From positions 1 through 52,929 of the forward strand of contig CANLKN010000012.1 of NCBI GenBank assembly GCA_947491475.1: a stretch of 52,929 nt of DNA, given 5' to 3'. The position numbers and the translations under genes are program-made. Below, in pieces: positions 28,301 through 35,676 of this stretch; within the stretch, counting starts at the first letter, position 1, and each line of letters begins with the position of its first letter. The notes under the pieces are model-generated. The model was given only the letters and a program-made list of their open reading frames with translations. It did no database searches and was not told the origin of the DNA. This DNA comes from Akkermansiaceae bacterium. Lineage in GTDB: Bacteria; Verrucomicrobiota; Verrucomicrobiia; Verrucomicrobiales; Akkermansiaceae.

Positions 28301-28609
28301 CAGGGTCACCACGCCGGGAACCAGCGTGCGGATTCGCGCGAATCCGGTTTCTTGGCCCGGCAGGATCTCCGGCTGGCGTAGGATTTCGATCACGCCGGGT
28401 TTATCTAAATGCAGGTCCATCTGGATCGTTTCCCCGGCCTTGGATGCCGCGCGGAACGGAATCATCACGCTCTCGCCAAGCCGGCATTCGACCTCATCGG
28501 TGAAAAACGACAGCGGAGCCGCGACAGCGGCGCAAATCGACAAGGCCCATCCTGAAACCACGGGAAAAATCCGCTCGAATCTGCCTGATTTGGAAAACAT
28601 CGTCCACAC
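25355..28609 (-). CDS. DUF1800 family protein with long N-terminal beta domains
   Basis: A 1084-residue exported protein. A signal-like hydrophobic segment (VVSGWALSICAAVAAPLSFF) lies near residues 17-36. Residues about 40-380 look like beta-sandwich or carbohydrate-binding material (ETPGRYQWIVRARGALAGAAYPSLGI). A methionine/glycine-rich linker follows near 390-420 (GGGMMMMAGDAMMMQGGDAK, about 27370-27435), then Ig-like segments. The DUF1800 domain proper begins around residue 635 (RAMRLAATLGYGPDTRTLVNIL) and contains LNENYAREVMELHTVGVHAGYQQSDV and AARPQTARFIAEKMAAHYLG. It is usually paired with DUF1501, as here. The function is unknown. Most DUF1800 proteins are 450-600 residues, so the N-terminal half is an unusually large extension. 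Confidence 0.9.
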   Translation of the reverse strand: MWTMFSKSGRFERIFPVVSGWALSICAAVAAPLSFFTDEVECRLGESVMIPFRAASKAGETIQMDLHLDKPGVIEILRQPEILPGQETGFARIRTLVPGVVTLKSGDSKLRVKVANERPLSLLRKMRPHFTSPAEGACAWGVVAIGAEIWVGAPGVDRMAKPEAFLHLPDGKKLAPDEAFPPIDGPFWRLVFHLDTAKLPPGDCNLTVSCKPPVEGGKGIETLMSDPHPLTILAAPGEDDVVFSDECENLLDTPRNERMGMEPPGVVMDSAASGYRAVALRRGRPAWMIQPEIETPGRYQWIVRARGALAGAAYPSLGIIQGENASDSGSVRLVTSTWHNVPVGRPVRLDKGPQWIGITLANEFNYRNTTMRFAEIDRFELRRVPDVASGSGGGMMMMAGDAMMMQGGDAKAGEAKNKAPVARGLKVAFSTLCDCEEINGRLEIRATLHSPALKNDRDYQAIRTDLWINDERLASASGRHPVFTVHPHDLKKGKNRIEAHAVSPCGNHAMSPGQTLLANSPVHPENELVAGHDAAPPTLVVLYPKPGGVMSSTGDALVLSAFDDLKLSHFEVRIDDAKTPLDFPATQDTGPMLIHLPASLLSKGKRKIEVSAIDSTGKQTRSPAIQVEVRDPSGPVLMQAYPRAMRLAATLGYGPDTRTLVNILTTGENAWLDEQIDTPWGGAHDQLIDALAGVWFPELSDYHIRGRVITELLATRHPARARFALFVQNHFSTWITKTGSSAKWEEHRNFRDAGIARFQDLLLASATSPAMMVYLDQQNSFGRQLNENYAREVMELHTVGVHAGYQQSDVTSLAHLLTGWGAQREAAMDGSRVDYNYRFSPYLNDGQALEIFGLSVPAAQSPETADDRIRMVIEMLAARPQTARFIAEKMAAHYLGMPVDEATVEILAEEFLRSGGDMRRMMRVLASSPRFMAADSEGKLMTPVEFGVAHQRAAGSLHPWPVIGLGARSGRNLFDRASPDGYPEANEEYADSNYQLQKWSYCKELEQAFSATLPHGWFDAELLEDPHHRDALIDHAFTARKGREPSVSTREALHAILQHDIADQTQRRRLFASFLHMMPEYQTR

Positions 28610-28636
28610 ACTACGGAGGATCGACGGAGCGTGTAA

Positions 28637-29026
28637 TCAAAAATTTTCCACCTCCACCCAGCCGATGCCATACTCGTTTGCAGCATTTGCCAGACGTTCG
28701 TCGCGGGTCCAGAGATCTGTGCCGCTGAGTTTGGCGGAGGCAAGCAGGAGCACGTCATTCCATTGCAAACCCCGTCCTGCCAAGCCCCTGCGTTCGATCA
28801 TCACGAGCACCTCGCGGAAATCGGCTTCGACCGCAAATGGCAGCGAAAGGAGGAATTGCCGGATGACCGCACGGTGCGGCGGGCTGCCCACCAGCACCTC
28901 GCCGATCACACACGGGTGGGTGATGACGCGTTTTTGCTTCAGCAGTTTGCGCAGTTCCGGCATCGGCTCCCTCAGGAAGTCGATCCAGACGTTCGTATCC
29001 ACCAGCACCCGGCGCGCCTCAATCAT
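28637..29026 (-). CDS. vapC: VapC-type PIN-domain ribonuclease toxin
   Basis: A 129-residue PIN domain. The acidic residues of the metal site are visible in RRVLVDTNVWIDFLRE, in CVIGEVLVG, in WNDVLLLASAKLSGTDLWTRDERLAN and near the end. VapC toxins cleave tRNA or rRNA when freed from antitoxin. The start overlaps the end of the upstream vapB gene by 8 nt, giving a standard antitoxin-toxin operon. The RNA target cannot be read from the sequence. Confidence 0.92.
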   Translation of the reverse strand: MIEARRVLVDTNVWIDFLREPMPELRKLLKQKRVITHPCVIGEVLVGSPPHRAVIRQFLLSLPFAVEADFREVLVMIERRGLAGRGLQWNDVLLLASAKLSGTDLWTRDERLANAANEYGIGWVEVENF

Positions 29027-29255
29027 TGCTGTCGTTCAATACGGGGCTCGACAAAGATTTGCGACCTGAGCGGTAGCCGCGCTCGGCATAGGCGAGATCT
29101 GGCATGGTGCCCTCCAAGGCGAGAAATCTCTCCAAAAGCTCCTGGTCCACCATCATTTTGAGCGCCTTGTTGATCAAATCCGACTTGGACTGGATCCCGG
29201 TGCACTTGCTGGCAGCCTCTAACAATTGGTCATCCAAGGTGACTGTCGTTCTCAT
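29019..29255 (-). CDS. vapB: VapB-type antitoxin (ribbon-helix-helix)
   Basis: A 78-residue protein starting MRTTVTLDDQLLEAASKCTGIQSKSDLINKALKMMVDQE, the VapB/MetJ-type ribbon-helix-helix DNA-binding domain. The C-terminal part (LALEGTMPDLAYAERGYRSGRKS) would wrap the VapC toxin. It overlaps vapC. A perfect inverted repeat directly touches its start codon and is a likely autorepression site. Confidence 0.9.
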   Translation of the reverse strand: MRTTVTLDDQLLEAASKCTGIQSKSDLINKALKMMVDQELLERFLALEGTMPDLAYAERGYRSGRKSLSSPVLNDSND

Positions 29256-29281
29256 GCATCAAAATTTGCATCTTTTGATGC
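29256..29281 (-). promoter_or_regulatory. Probable vapBC operator
   Basis: GCATCAAAA (29256-29264) and TTTTGATGC (29273-29281) are perfect 9-bp inverted repeats spaced by 8 nt, immediately upstream of the vapB ATG. The spacer itself contains GCATC. Ribbon-helix-helix antitoxins normally repress from such sites; the role is inferred. Confidence 0.6.
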
Positions 29282-29367
29282 GGTTTGGCAATCATTTTTC
29301 CATAAAGCATCACAAACCATTGATCATCAAAGAAAAAAACTCCGAAGCAAGCTCGCCGACTGCGGTT

Positions 29368-30078
29368 TCACGCGAGGTTGGTGAAAACCGCCTGCACGTC
29401 GTCGTCGTCCTCCAGCTTGTCCACGATGGCCTCCACTTCAACCATCTGCTCCTCGCTAAGTTCGATCGGCTGGTTGGGCAGGCGCTGCAGGCTGGACTTG
29501 GTGGCGTTGATGCCGAGATTTTCCACGGCTTGGGAAAGTTGCGCGAAGGCGGTGTAATCGCCGATCACCGAGACCACTCCCTCGTCCACCGACAATTCCT
29601 CAAGTCCGGCGTCGATGAGTTCCAGTTCGATTTCCTCGAGGTTTTTGCCAGCGGGCTCGGGAAACTCGATGACGGTTTTGCGCGAGAACATGAAATCGAG
29701 CGAACCGGAGTTGAGGAGTTGGCCACCGTTTTTGTTGAAGATGGTTTTGATGTTGGTGACCGAGCGGTTCGAGTTGTCGGTGGCGCACTCGATGAAGAAC
29801 TGCGAGCCATGTGGGCCCTTGCCCTCGTAGGATACTTCGGTGATCTCGGAGGCATCCTTGCCGGCGGCGCGCTTGATGGCGGCCTCGATGTTCTCGCGCG
29901 AGAGATTCTGCGCCTTGGCGTTGTTGATCGCCACACGCAGCGGCGCGTTCGACTCGGGATCCGGTCCGCCGTTTTTCGCGGCCAGCGTAATGGACTTGGC
30001 AAGCTTCGGAAACACCTTGGACATGGTGGCCCAACGCGATTCCTTGGCCCGGCGGCGGCATTCGAAGGCTCTTCCCAT
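29368..30078 (-). CDS. yebC: YebC/PmpR family protein
   Basis: A 236-residue YebC/TACO1-family protein, associated with translation of proline-rich stretches or with transcriptional regulation. The start is the ATG complementary to 30076-30078, giving MGRAFECRRRAKESRWATMSKVFPKLAKSITLAAKNGGPDP. This is the branch with MGRAFE instead of MAGHSKW, typical of Bacteroidota and Verrucomicrobiota. Further landmarks are RVAINNAKAQNLSRENIEAAIKRA, YEGKGPHGSQFFIECATDN and NGGQLLNSGSLDFMFSRK. The end carries an acidic stretch KLEDDDDVQAVFTNL. The upstream part of the frame (to 30126) is unlikely to be translated. Confidence 0.95.
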   Translation of the reverse strand: MGRAFECRRRAKESRWATMSKVFPKLAKSITLAAKNGGPDPESNAPLRVAINNAKAQNLSRENIEAAIKRAAGKDASEITEVSYEGKGPHGSQFFIECATDNSNRSVTNIKTIFNKNGGQLLNSGSLDFMFSRKTVIEFPEPAGKNLEEIELELIDAGLEELSVDEGVVSVIGDYTAFAQLSQAVENLGINATKSSLQRLPNQPIELSEEQMVEVEAIVDKLEDDDDVQAVFTNLA

Positions 30079-30157
30079 GATGAAATGATTTCGGTTGGTC
30101 CGGCGCACGCCGGGGAGCGGATTCAAGCACGCCCGCGCGGAAGCTCAATAGCGGATG

Positions 30158-31693
30158 TCATGGCACTTTGTAATGGGCGCGCATTTCCCGATAGAGCGTC
30201 TTCATTTCCTCCAGCAGCCCGGCACTGGCCGGATCGTCATGGATGCTGCGCATTTCCTGCGGGTCCTTTTCGAGATCGAAAAGCTGCCATTCCCGGGTGT
30301 CCGGCAGATAGAACAACTTGTGACGTCCGGTGCTCACGCCGTCGTGCGCGGCCACGCGGTGGGTCGGCTCGCCGGAGTAGAAATAATAGAGCGCCTTGCG
30401 CCAGTCGGCCGGGGCGATGCCGTCGTTTTTCAAAACCGGCAGCAGGCTGCGGCCTTGGATGTCGTCCGGCACCGGCACGCCTGCGACTTCAAGAAAGGTC
30501 GGCGCGTAGTCGATGTTCTGGATCAGCGCCTTGGAGCGGATGCCGGCTTTCACCACACCGGGCCAGCGGATCAGGAATGGCATGGTGAAGGATTCCTCGA
30601 ACATCCAGCGCTTGTCATACCAGCCATGCTCGCCGAGATAGAAACCCTGGTCGGATGCATAAATGACGATGGTGTTTTCCACCAAGCCGGATTCATCGAG
30701 ATAGTCTAACAAGCGGCCGATGCCTTCGTCCACGGCGCGGACGCAACGCAGGTAATTCCTGATGTAGCGCTGGTATTTCCAGCGGGTGAGAGTTTCATAA
30801 TCCATGCCGGCGGCAAGGTCCGCGATGAACTGCTCGTTTTCCGGGCCATAGGCGGCATCGAACTCTGCTTTTTGCTGCGGCGTCATGCGCATGGATTCAC
30901 CGTTCTTGAGCTGGGTCTCGAAACGGGGATCCACTGGCTTGCCTGGCAGCAGCATGTCATGAGCCCATTGAAAATCATTGGCGATGGACATCTTCTGCTT
31001 CTTGAGTGCATCGCTGCGGTTCGCATAGTCGTCGAAGAGCGTCTCCGGTTCCGGCAGGTCCATGCCGTCGAAGAGCTTGTAGTGTCGCGGAGCGGGCATC
31101 CAACTGCGGTGAGGCGCCTTGTGCTGGCTCATCAACACGAATGGCTTGTCCTTGTCCCGGCGGTTCTTCAGCCAGTCGATCGACTTGTCGGTGATGATGT
31201 CGGACACGTGGCCCTCGAAGCGCTTGGTCGATCCGTCCATCTGGATGAAGTCCGGATTCACATAACTCCCCTGGCCGGGAAGGATTTCCCAGTGGTCAAA
31301 GCCGGTCGGCTTGCTCACCAAGTGCCACTTGCCGATCACCGCCGTCTGGTAGCCGGCCTTTTGCAGGTATTTGGGAAAGGTCGGCTGGGAGCCGTCGAAC
31401 TCGCGGTTGGTGTTATCGATGTATCCATTGATGTGCGAATGCTTGCCGGTCAGCACGCTGGCACGCGAGGGCCCGCAGATCGAGTTTGCACAATACGAGC
31501 GCTCGAAAATAGCGCCTTCCCTGGCCAAGCGGTCGATGTTCGGCGTGGGCGCGATGTCCTTGAAGCGGCCGCCGTAGGCGGAAATCGCCTGCAACGCGTG
31601 ATCGTCGGAAAACAGGAAAATGATGTTAGGCCGGTCTGCGGCCGGCGTGTTGAGGGCGGAAACGAGGAGCAGGGTGGCGAGGCGCAGCTTCAT
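30158..31693 (-). CDS. Secreted sulfatase (arylsulfatase A family)
   Basis: A 511-residue formylglycine-dependent sulfatase. It starts at the ATG complementary to 31691-31693 with a signal peptide (MKLRLATLLLVSALNTPAA). It then has the N-terminal metal-site motif RPNIIFLFSDDHALQAISAYGG and the modification motif CGPSRASVLTGK, whose Cys becomes formylglycine. IYASDQGFYLGEHGWYDKRWMFEESFTMPFLIRWPG supplies later conserved residues. The substrate is probably a sulfated polysaccharide, as for most Verrucomicrobial sulfatases, but cannot be specified. No activating enzyme gene is adjacent. It is divergent from the HerA-like gene. Confidence 0.94.
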   Translation of the reverse strand: MKLRLATLLLVSALNTPAADRPNIIFLFSDDHALQAISAYGGRFKDIAPTPNIDRLAREGAIFERSYCANSICGPSRASVLTGKHSHINGYIDNTNREFDGSQPTFPKYLQKAGYQTAVIGKWHLVSKPTGFDHWEILPGQGSYVNPDFIQMDGSTKRFEGHVSDIITDKSIDWLKNRRDKDKPFVLMSQHKAPHRSWMPAPRHYKLFDGMDLPEPETLFDDYANRSDALKKQKMSIANDFQWAHDMLLPGKPVDPRFETQLKNGESMRMTPQQKAEFDAAYGPENEQFIADLAAGMDYETLTRWKYQRYIRNYLRCVRAVDEGIGRLLDYLDESGLVENTIVIYASDQGFYLGEHGWYDKRWMFEESFTMPFLIRWPGVVKAGIRSKALIQNIDYAPTFLEVAGVPVPDDIQGRSLLPVLKNDGIAPADWRKALYYFYSGEPTHRVAAHDGVSTGRHKLFYLPDTREWQLFDLEKDPQEMRSIHDDPASAGLLEEMKTLYREMRAHYKVP

Positions 31694-31806
31694 GGGCGCG
31701 TAATTATCGGCGAGGCCCGGCTTTGACCATGGATTTTTCACGGCGCAGCGTCACAAACCGAATAAGCACTGGCATTTTCAGGCTCCGTGGACACTATCTG
31801 CTCATC

Positions 31807-34260
31807 ATGAATGCGTCTGACGTCGATTACGAAAAGCTCGGCCAGTTTTACCTCGGCCGTGGATACAATCCGGATACCAAACAGGCCGATGGCGAGCTTC
31901 TGCTTTACGGCTCCAAGGATCTCGTCACCCACGGCGTGGTGCTCGGCATGACCGGTTCCGGCAAAACCGGTCTCTGTCTCGCTCTGCTTGAGGAAGCCGC
32001 GATGGACAATATCCCGGCCATCGTCATCGATCCCAAGGGTGACATCTCCAACCTGCTTCTCACCTTTCCCGAGCTCGATGGGCCAAGCTTCCGCCCGTGG
32101 ATCAACGAGGACGATGCCGCAAAGAAAGGCATAACTCCTGACGAATATGCGGAAAAAACCGCCGCCATGTGGAAAAACGGACTCGCCGAGTGGGGGCAGA
32201 GCCCGCAGCGCATCCGCGAGTTCCGCGACAAGGTGGACATCAACATCTTCACGCCCGGCAGCAAGGCGGGCATCCCGGTTTCCATTCTCAGCTCTCTTGA
32301 CGTGCCAGCGTTCGAAATAATGGACGACACGGAATTGTTAGGTGAACGGATCGAAAGCACAGTTTCATCACTGTTGTCGCTGGTCGGTGAGAGTTCCGAT
32401 TCCCTGCAAAGTCCGGAAGCCGTGCTCATTTCAAACATCTTCAGCAAGGAATGGGAAGCCGGACGCAATATCACATTGGAAAGCCTCATCCGCCTGATCC
32501 AAAGCCCGCCGTTTGAAAAAGTAGGCATCATCGACCTGGAGAGTTTCCTGCCGGAAAAATCCCGCCAACCACTTGCTCTCAAATTCAACAACCTGCTGGC
32601 CTCGCCCGGTTTTTCCACGTGGCTCGAAGGCCCGCCGCTCGACATCGCAAAGATGCTGCACGATCCCGCCGGCAAGCCGCGCATCTCGATTTTCTCCATC
32701 GCCCATCTCGACGACACGCAGCGCATGTTCTTCGTGAGCCTGCTGCTCAACCAGATGCTCGGCTGGATGCGCGCACAAAAAGGCACCACCTCGTTGCGCG
32801 CCCTGCTCTACATGGATGAGATCTTCGGTTTCCTGCCTCCCTCCGCCAATCCGCCGTCAAAGCGGCCGATGATGACAATTCTCAAACAAGGCCGCGCTTT
32901 CGGGCTCGGCTGCCTGCTCGCCACCCAGAATCCGGTGGACCTCGATTACAAGGCGCTCTCCAACATCGGCACATGGTTTCTCGGCCGCCTGCAAACCGAG
33001 CGCGACAAGCTGCGCGTGCTCGACGGTCTCGAAGGGGCCGCCGGATCGCAGAACGCGCCCTTCAACCGCAAGGAAATGGAAACGCTGCTCTCCGGCCTCG
33101 GCAACCGCGTCTTCCTGATGAACAACGTGCATGAGGACCACCCAGTGCTTTTCCACGTGCGCTGGGTGATGAGTTATCTCACAGGTCCGCTCACGCGTGG
33201 ACAGATCAAGGACTTGATGGACCCGAAGCGAGCCGCTTTTGAAAATGCAACCAAGCCCGCGGCTTCGAACCCAATGGCCTTACCCGGAGTCCCATCCGCC
33301 ACTGCCGGCACGCGCCCCGCCGTGGGCGCGGGTGTCACGGAGCTTTTCGCAACTACCGGTGGCGGAGACGGTATGATCTATCATCCCTATTTGCTGCGGG
33401 TGGGCAGGGTGCGATACTCGAATGCGAAAACCGACGTCGAGGAATCCCGCGAACTGCGCTTCGTCAACCCGATCCTCACCGATGGCATTGATTGGGAAAA
33501 CCCGGTTGATCCGCCGCAGGCCACTGGCAGCTCGCCGGCCAACGGCGCGGGTTTTACCGAACTGCCCGGCTATGCGATGAATGCCGCCAACTACAAGCAA
33601 GTGGAAAAACAATTCGCCGACTGGCTTTATGAGAACGATCGGCTGGAGGTTTTCTCATGTCCCGCGCTCAAGACATGGTCGAAGCCCGGCGAGAGCGAGG
33701 GCGAATTCCGCGCACGGCTAACTCATGCGGCGCATGAAGAGCGGGACGCAGAGGTGGAAAAACTCCGCGCCACCGCCAGTGGGAAAATCCGCACCCTTGA
33801 GACCCGCCTGCGCACCGCGCAAGCAAGGGTTGAAAAGGAAAAAACCGAGGCCAACGCCGCCAAGATGCAGGCCGGCGTCTCGGTGCTCGGTGGCTTGTTG
33901 GGTGGACTGTTCGGCCGCAAGGTGAACATGACCACGCTCCGCCGCGGCAGTGCCGCCATCGGCCGCACCACGAGCGCCTACAAACAACACCAGGATGTGG
34001 CCAACGCCAACGCACGTGTGGAGGATGTGGCAACGGAAATGGAGATTCTCCAAGCCGGGCTGGAAGCGGAAATCTCGCGACTCGCGCAGGAATATGATAC
34101 TGCCAATCTCAAATTGGAGAAAGAAACGCTCAAGCCCACGAGGACGAATGTGAAGGTGGAGACTGTGGCTTTGTTATGGATGTATCCCACCCGCATACGC
34201 TCAATCGCCGCCGCCACATCTGACACCCGGAACCGGACGGACTTGCCCATTTTGAAGTAG
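31807..34260 (+). CDS. HerA-like (DUF853/DUF87) ATPase, 3' end altered by collision with island
   Basis: A predicted P-loop ATPase of the HerA/FtsK-like group, 817 residues from the ATG at 31807 (MNASDVDYEKLGQFYLGRGYN); a start at 31723 is possible but not family-like. Walker A is GMTGSGKTGL near residue 46, followed by PAIVIDPKGDISNLLLTFPEL. Walker B is LLYMDEIFGFLP. The C-terminal third is coiled-coil (AHEERDAEVEKLRATASGKIRTLETRLRTAQARVEKEKTEANAAK) with a glycine-rich turn VSVLGGLLGGLFGRK. Its natural end seems to be near TVALLWM (about 34178). The final 25 or so residues (YPTRIRSIAAATSDTRNR...) are the antisense of an HTH gene, so its last codons and stop were replaced by island DNA. Confidence 0.88.
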   Translation: MNASDVDYEKLGQFYLGRGYNPDTKQADGELLLYGSKDLVTHGVVLGMTGSGKTGLCLALLEEAAMDNIPAIVIDPKGDISNLLLTFPELDGPSFRPWINEDDAAKKGITPDEYAEKTAAMWKNGLAEWGQSPQRIREFRDKVDINIFTPGSKAGIPVSILSSLDVPAFEIMDDTELLGERIESTVSSLLSLVGESSDSLQSPEAVLISNIFSKEWEAGRNITLESLIRLIQSPPFEKVGIIDLESFLPEKSRQPLALKFNNLLASPGFSTWLEGPPLDIAKMLHDPAGKPRISIFSIAHLDDTQRMFFVSLLLNQMLGWMRAQKGTTSLRALLYMDEIFGFLPPSANPPSKRPMMTILKQGRAFGLGCLLATQNPVDLDYKALSNIGTWFLGRLQTERDKLRVLDGLEGAAGSQNAPFNRKEMETLLSGLGNRVFLMNNVHEDHPVLFHVRWVMSYLTGPLTRGQIKDLMDPKRAAFENATKPAASNPMALPGVPSATAGTRPAVGAGVTELFATTGGGDGMIYHPYLLRVGRVRYSNAKTDVEESRELRFVNPILTDGIDWENPVDPPQATGSSPANGAGFTELPGYAMNAANYKQVEKQFADWLYENDRLEVFSCPALKTWSKPGESEGEFRARLTHAAHEERDAEVEKLRATASGKIRTLETRLRTAQARVEKEKTEANAAKMQAGVSVLGGLLGGLFGRKVNMTTLRRGSAAIGRTTSAYKQHQDVANANARVEDVATEMEILQAGLEAEISRLAQEYDTANLKLEKETLKPTRTNVKVETVALLWMYPTRIRSIAAATSDTRNRTDLPILK

Positions 34261-34382
34261 GGGATCAGGCCGCCCAAGCGACAATTGTGGAGTTGGCGGC
34301 GGCAGATTTTCAGATGGCGGGCGAGTTCCTGTTCGGTGATCAGGTCGAGTTCGGTGCGCGGCGAAGATGGGTGCGTATCCAT
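33978..34382 (-). CDS. Excisionase/MerR-type HTH protein, 3' end runs antisense into the ATPase gene
   Basis: The first 65 or so residues are a recognisable small DNA-binding domain: LDLITEQELARHLKICRRQLHNCRLGGLIPYFKMGKSVRFRVSDVAAAIERMRVG. This is the excisionase/HTH_17 pattern (helix-turn-helix, then 'wing' with VRFR). The frame then continues for about 68 residues through the antisense strand of the HerA-like gene, which has no meaning of its own. The original stop was therefore lost at the junction near 34178. Genes of this type often sit beside integrases, but none is intact here. It may still produce a DNA-binding protein with an artificial tail. Confidence 0.6.
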   Translation of the reverse strand: MDTHPSSPRTELDLITEQELARHLKICRRQLHNCRLGGLIPYFKMGKSVRFRVSDVAAAIERMRVGYIHNKATVSTFTFVLVGLSVSFSNLRLAVSYSCASREISASSPAWRISISVATSSTRALALATSWCCL

Positions 34383-34593
34383 GCCCGGTGGTGCGGTGTC
34401 AACTAGGGTTCCTGCAGGTGCTCATAATTTCCGTAAGTCTCTTACGCTACGTGACAAATGGTGACAATTTACCTTCCAGTTGTTGCTCAAACTTGCTCCC
34501 ATAGGGATAGCCGGAAATGGAAAAACCGGAAAAAACAAAGCATCTGCATGTATGCAAACGAATGATATTCAGTCAGATAGAGACATTCGAATC
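34383..34593. other. Intergenic accessory DNA with GTGACAA direct repeat
   Basis: No gene is seen. GTGACAA occurs at 34451-34457 and 34461-34467, exactly one helical turn apart, and GTAAG/CTTAC (34433-34445) forms a small inverted repeat. The segment lies upstream of the divergent HTH gene and could be its operator or the remnant of an attachment region. The composition is clearly lower in GC than the flanks. Confidence 0.35.
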
Positions 34594-34929
34594 CTAGCTG
34601 TAATCCAGTTGGAAACTGTCAGCAGGGAACATCCGCGACAGTGCCGCGATGGCCTGCATCGGCGGGCTCCATGCGGTGTCGAAGAAGGCGTTGCCGTATT
34701 CCAGCAGATCGCTGGCGACCTCGCGTTGTTCGTTTTCCGGCAGGTCTCACTTGGTTCCCCAAGCGTTGCAGTGGCTGTCGAGCATCGCCCAGCAGCCGTC
34801 GCGGTTGAATTTCCGGAGCTTGCTTGGCGAATTCATCTTCTCGAACGAGAAGCCTTCCTTTTTAAACCAGGCGCGAAATTCAGGTGTCGCGCCAGTCACC
34901 GTCAGTTGGTTTTGGCACCAGTTGGGCAT
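34594..34929 (-). pseudogene. api92/DUF1281-like ferredoxin-fold protein, broken by in-frame TGA
   Basis: From the ATG complementary to 34927-34929 the frame reads MPNWCQNQLTVTGATPEF, the characteristic start of api92/DUF1281-like proteins of plasmids and phages. It continues to HCNAWGTK and stops at TGA (34747-34749). In this family a Trp follows WGTK (NWGTKWD), so TGG has become TGA. Past the stop the same frame continues with family-like sequence, DLPENEQREVASDLLEYG, then FFDTAWSPPMQAIAALSRMFP and SFQLDY, to a TAG at 34594-34596. The stretch after FELxY that intact members carry is missing, so the end is also cut. I judge it a recent pseudogene of mobile-element origin. Confidence 0.7.
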
Positions 34930-35469
34930 GATATTTTTTGGGGGTTGGGGTGGGGTTTTCCGTCCGCTTGACCCGAGGGACTGTGGCGGGTACCTGCCAG
35001 GCCAAATCGAACGGTTTATCCTCCCTGCGGGACGCTCTGCGGGATGGCTTCGCATTCTTACGATGCCGCTATCGCGGCGGGGCAGTCGCTGTGTTGTGCC
35101 AGCTCACCCAGCCCGGACGGCCTTGTATGGGGTTCTTGTCCATCGACTTGCGGGTTTTGCCTAGTCTTCTTTCAGAGGCGTGGTCACCCACGCTGGTCTC
35201 CTTGACTTCAGCTCGTGCTTTCATGTTCATTTTCTGTTCATTTCGATTTTCACACAGGGGACTTGAACCCCTTTAGGACTGCGCCCATGCTGGGCACACA
35301 CAAGCCGCATCGTGCAACCCGCTACCAGCGGGGGTGTCTGCGGCGTTTATCGTAGTTTGAATATTCACCCCGAGTTCGTCTTCCCGTGTCGCTGGTAGTG
35401 GTGCACGCGCTCATCGTTGTTGCAGCAAATTCGACTGGAATTCTGAGCACAACAAGGTAGCTTAATGCC
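34930..35469. other. Gene-free stretch with structured repeats
   Basis: I find no credible gene here. It holds the first copy of the 40-bp GCCGCTATCGCGGC repeat (about 35046-35087). It also has three consecutive hairpins: GGGG/CCCC (35257-35271), GCCC/GGGC (35283-35295) and CCCGCT/AGCGGG (35318-35332). The segment resembles the other decayed non-coding element at 36.5-36.95 kb and is probably the remnant of a mobile or retro-element. Confidence 0.45.
35046..35087 (+). repeat. Island repeat copy 1 (GCCGCTATCGCGGCGGGGCA)
   Basis: Copy 1 of an about 40-bp element present three times in 1.75 kb: GGCTTCGC, about 10 variable bases, then GCCGCTATCGCGGCGGGGCA. The last 23 bp (35065-35087) are identical to copy 3. 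It contains the palindrome GCCGC TATC GCGGC. Confidence 0.65.
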
Positions 35470-35676
35470 GTGAGCACGTTCACCGAAATACGAGAATCTG
35501 TCGTCGGCCTCTCCAAGCCTGAGCGGGCTGAACTGGCCGTTTTGCTGCTTGGGAGCCTCGATGACACCCACTACTGGGTTGACGATGCAGAGGTCGATAA
35601 TCGATCTGCCGAGATGGACTCTGGAGCCGTAGTTGGCGTAACCAAGGAGGAATTCCGCAGGCTTTGCGGGCGATGA
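35470..35676 (+). CDS. Addiction-module antitoxin component (RelB-like, TIGR02574 type)
   Basis: A 68-residue protein starting at GTG 35470 (MSTFTEIRESVVGLSKPERAELAVLLLGSLDD). This is the typical 'putative addiction module component' pattern, with SKxERAELAxxLLxSL followed by a short acidic segment. It would bind and neutralise the RelE/ParE-type toxin encoded directly downstream, with which it overlaps (ATGA). It stands alone in an otherwise decayed patch, as toxin-antitoxin pairs often do. Confidence 0.85.
   Translation: MSTFTEIRESVVGLSKPERAELAVLLLGSLDDTHYWVDDAEVDNRSAEMDSGAVVGVTKEEFRRLCGR

Noticed and set aside
34747-34749. TGA read through as Trp or selenocysteine in the api92-like gene
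   Set aside because: TGA is the normal stop of several genes here, no selenocysteine element is visible, and the gene is also truncated at its end, so a pseudogene is simpler.
35257-35300. tRNA-like T-arm (ggggacttgaacccc)
   Set aside because: No matching acceptor, D or anticodon arms can be folded around it.
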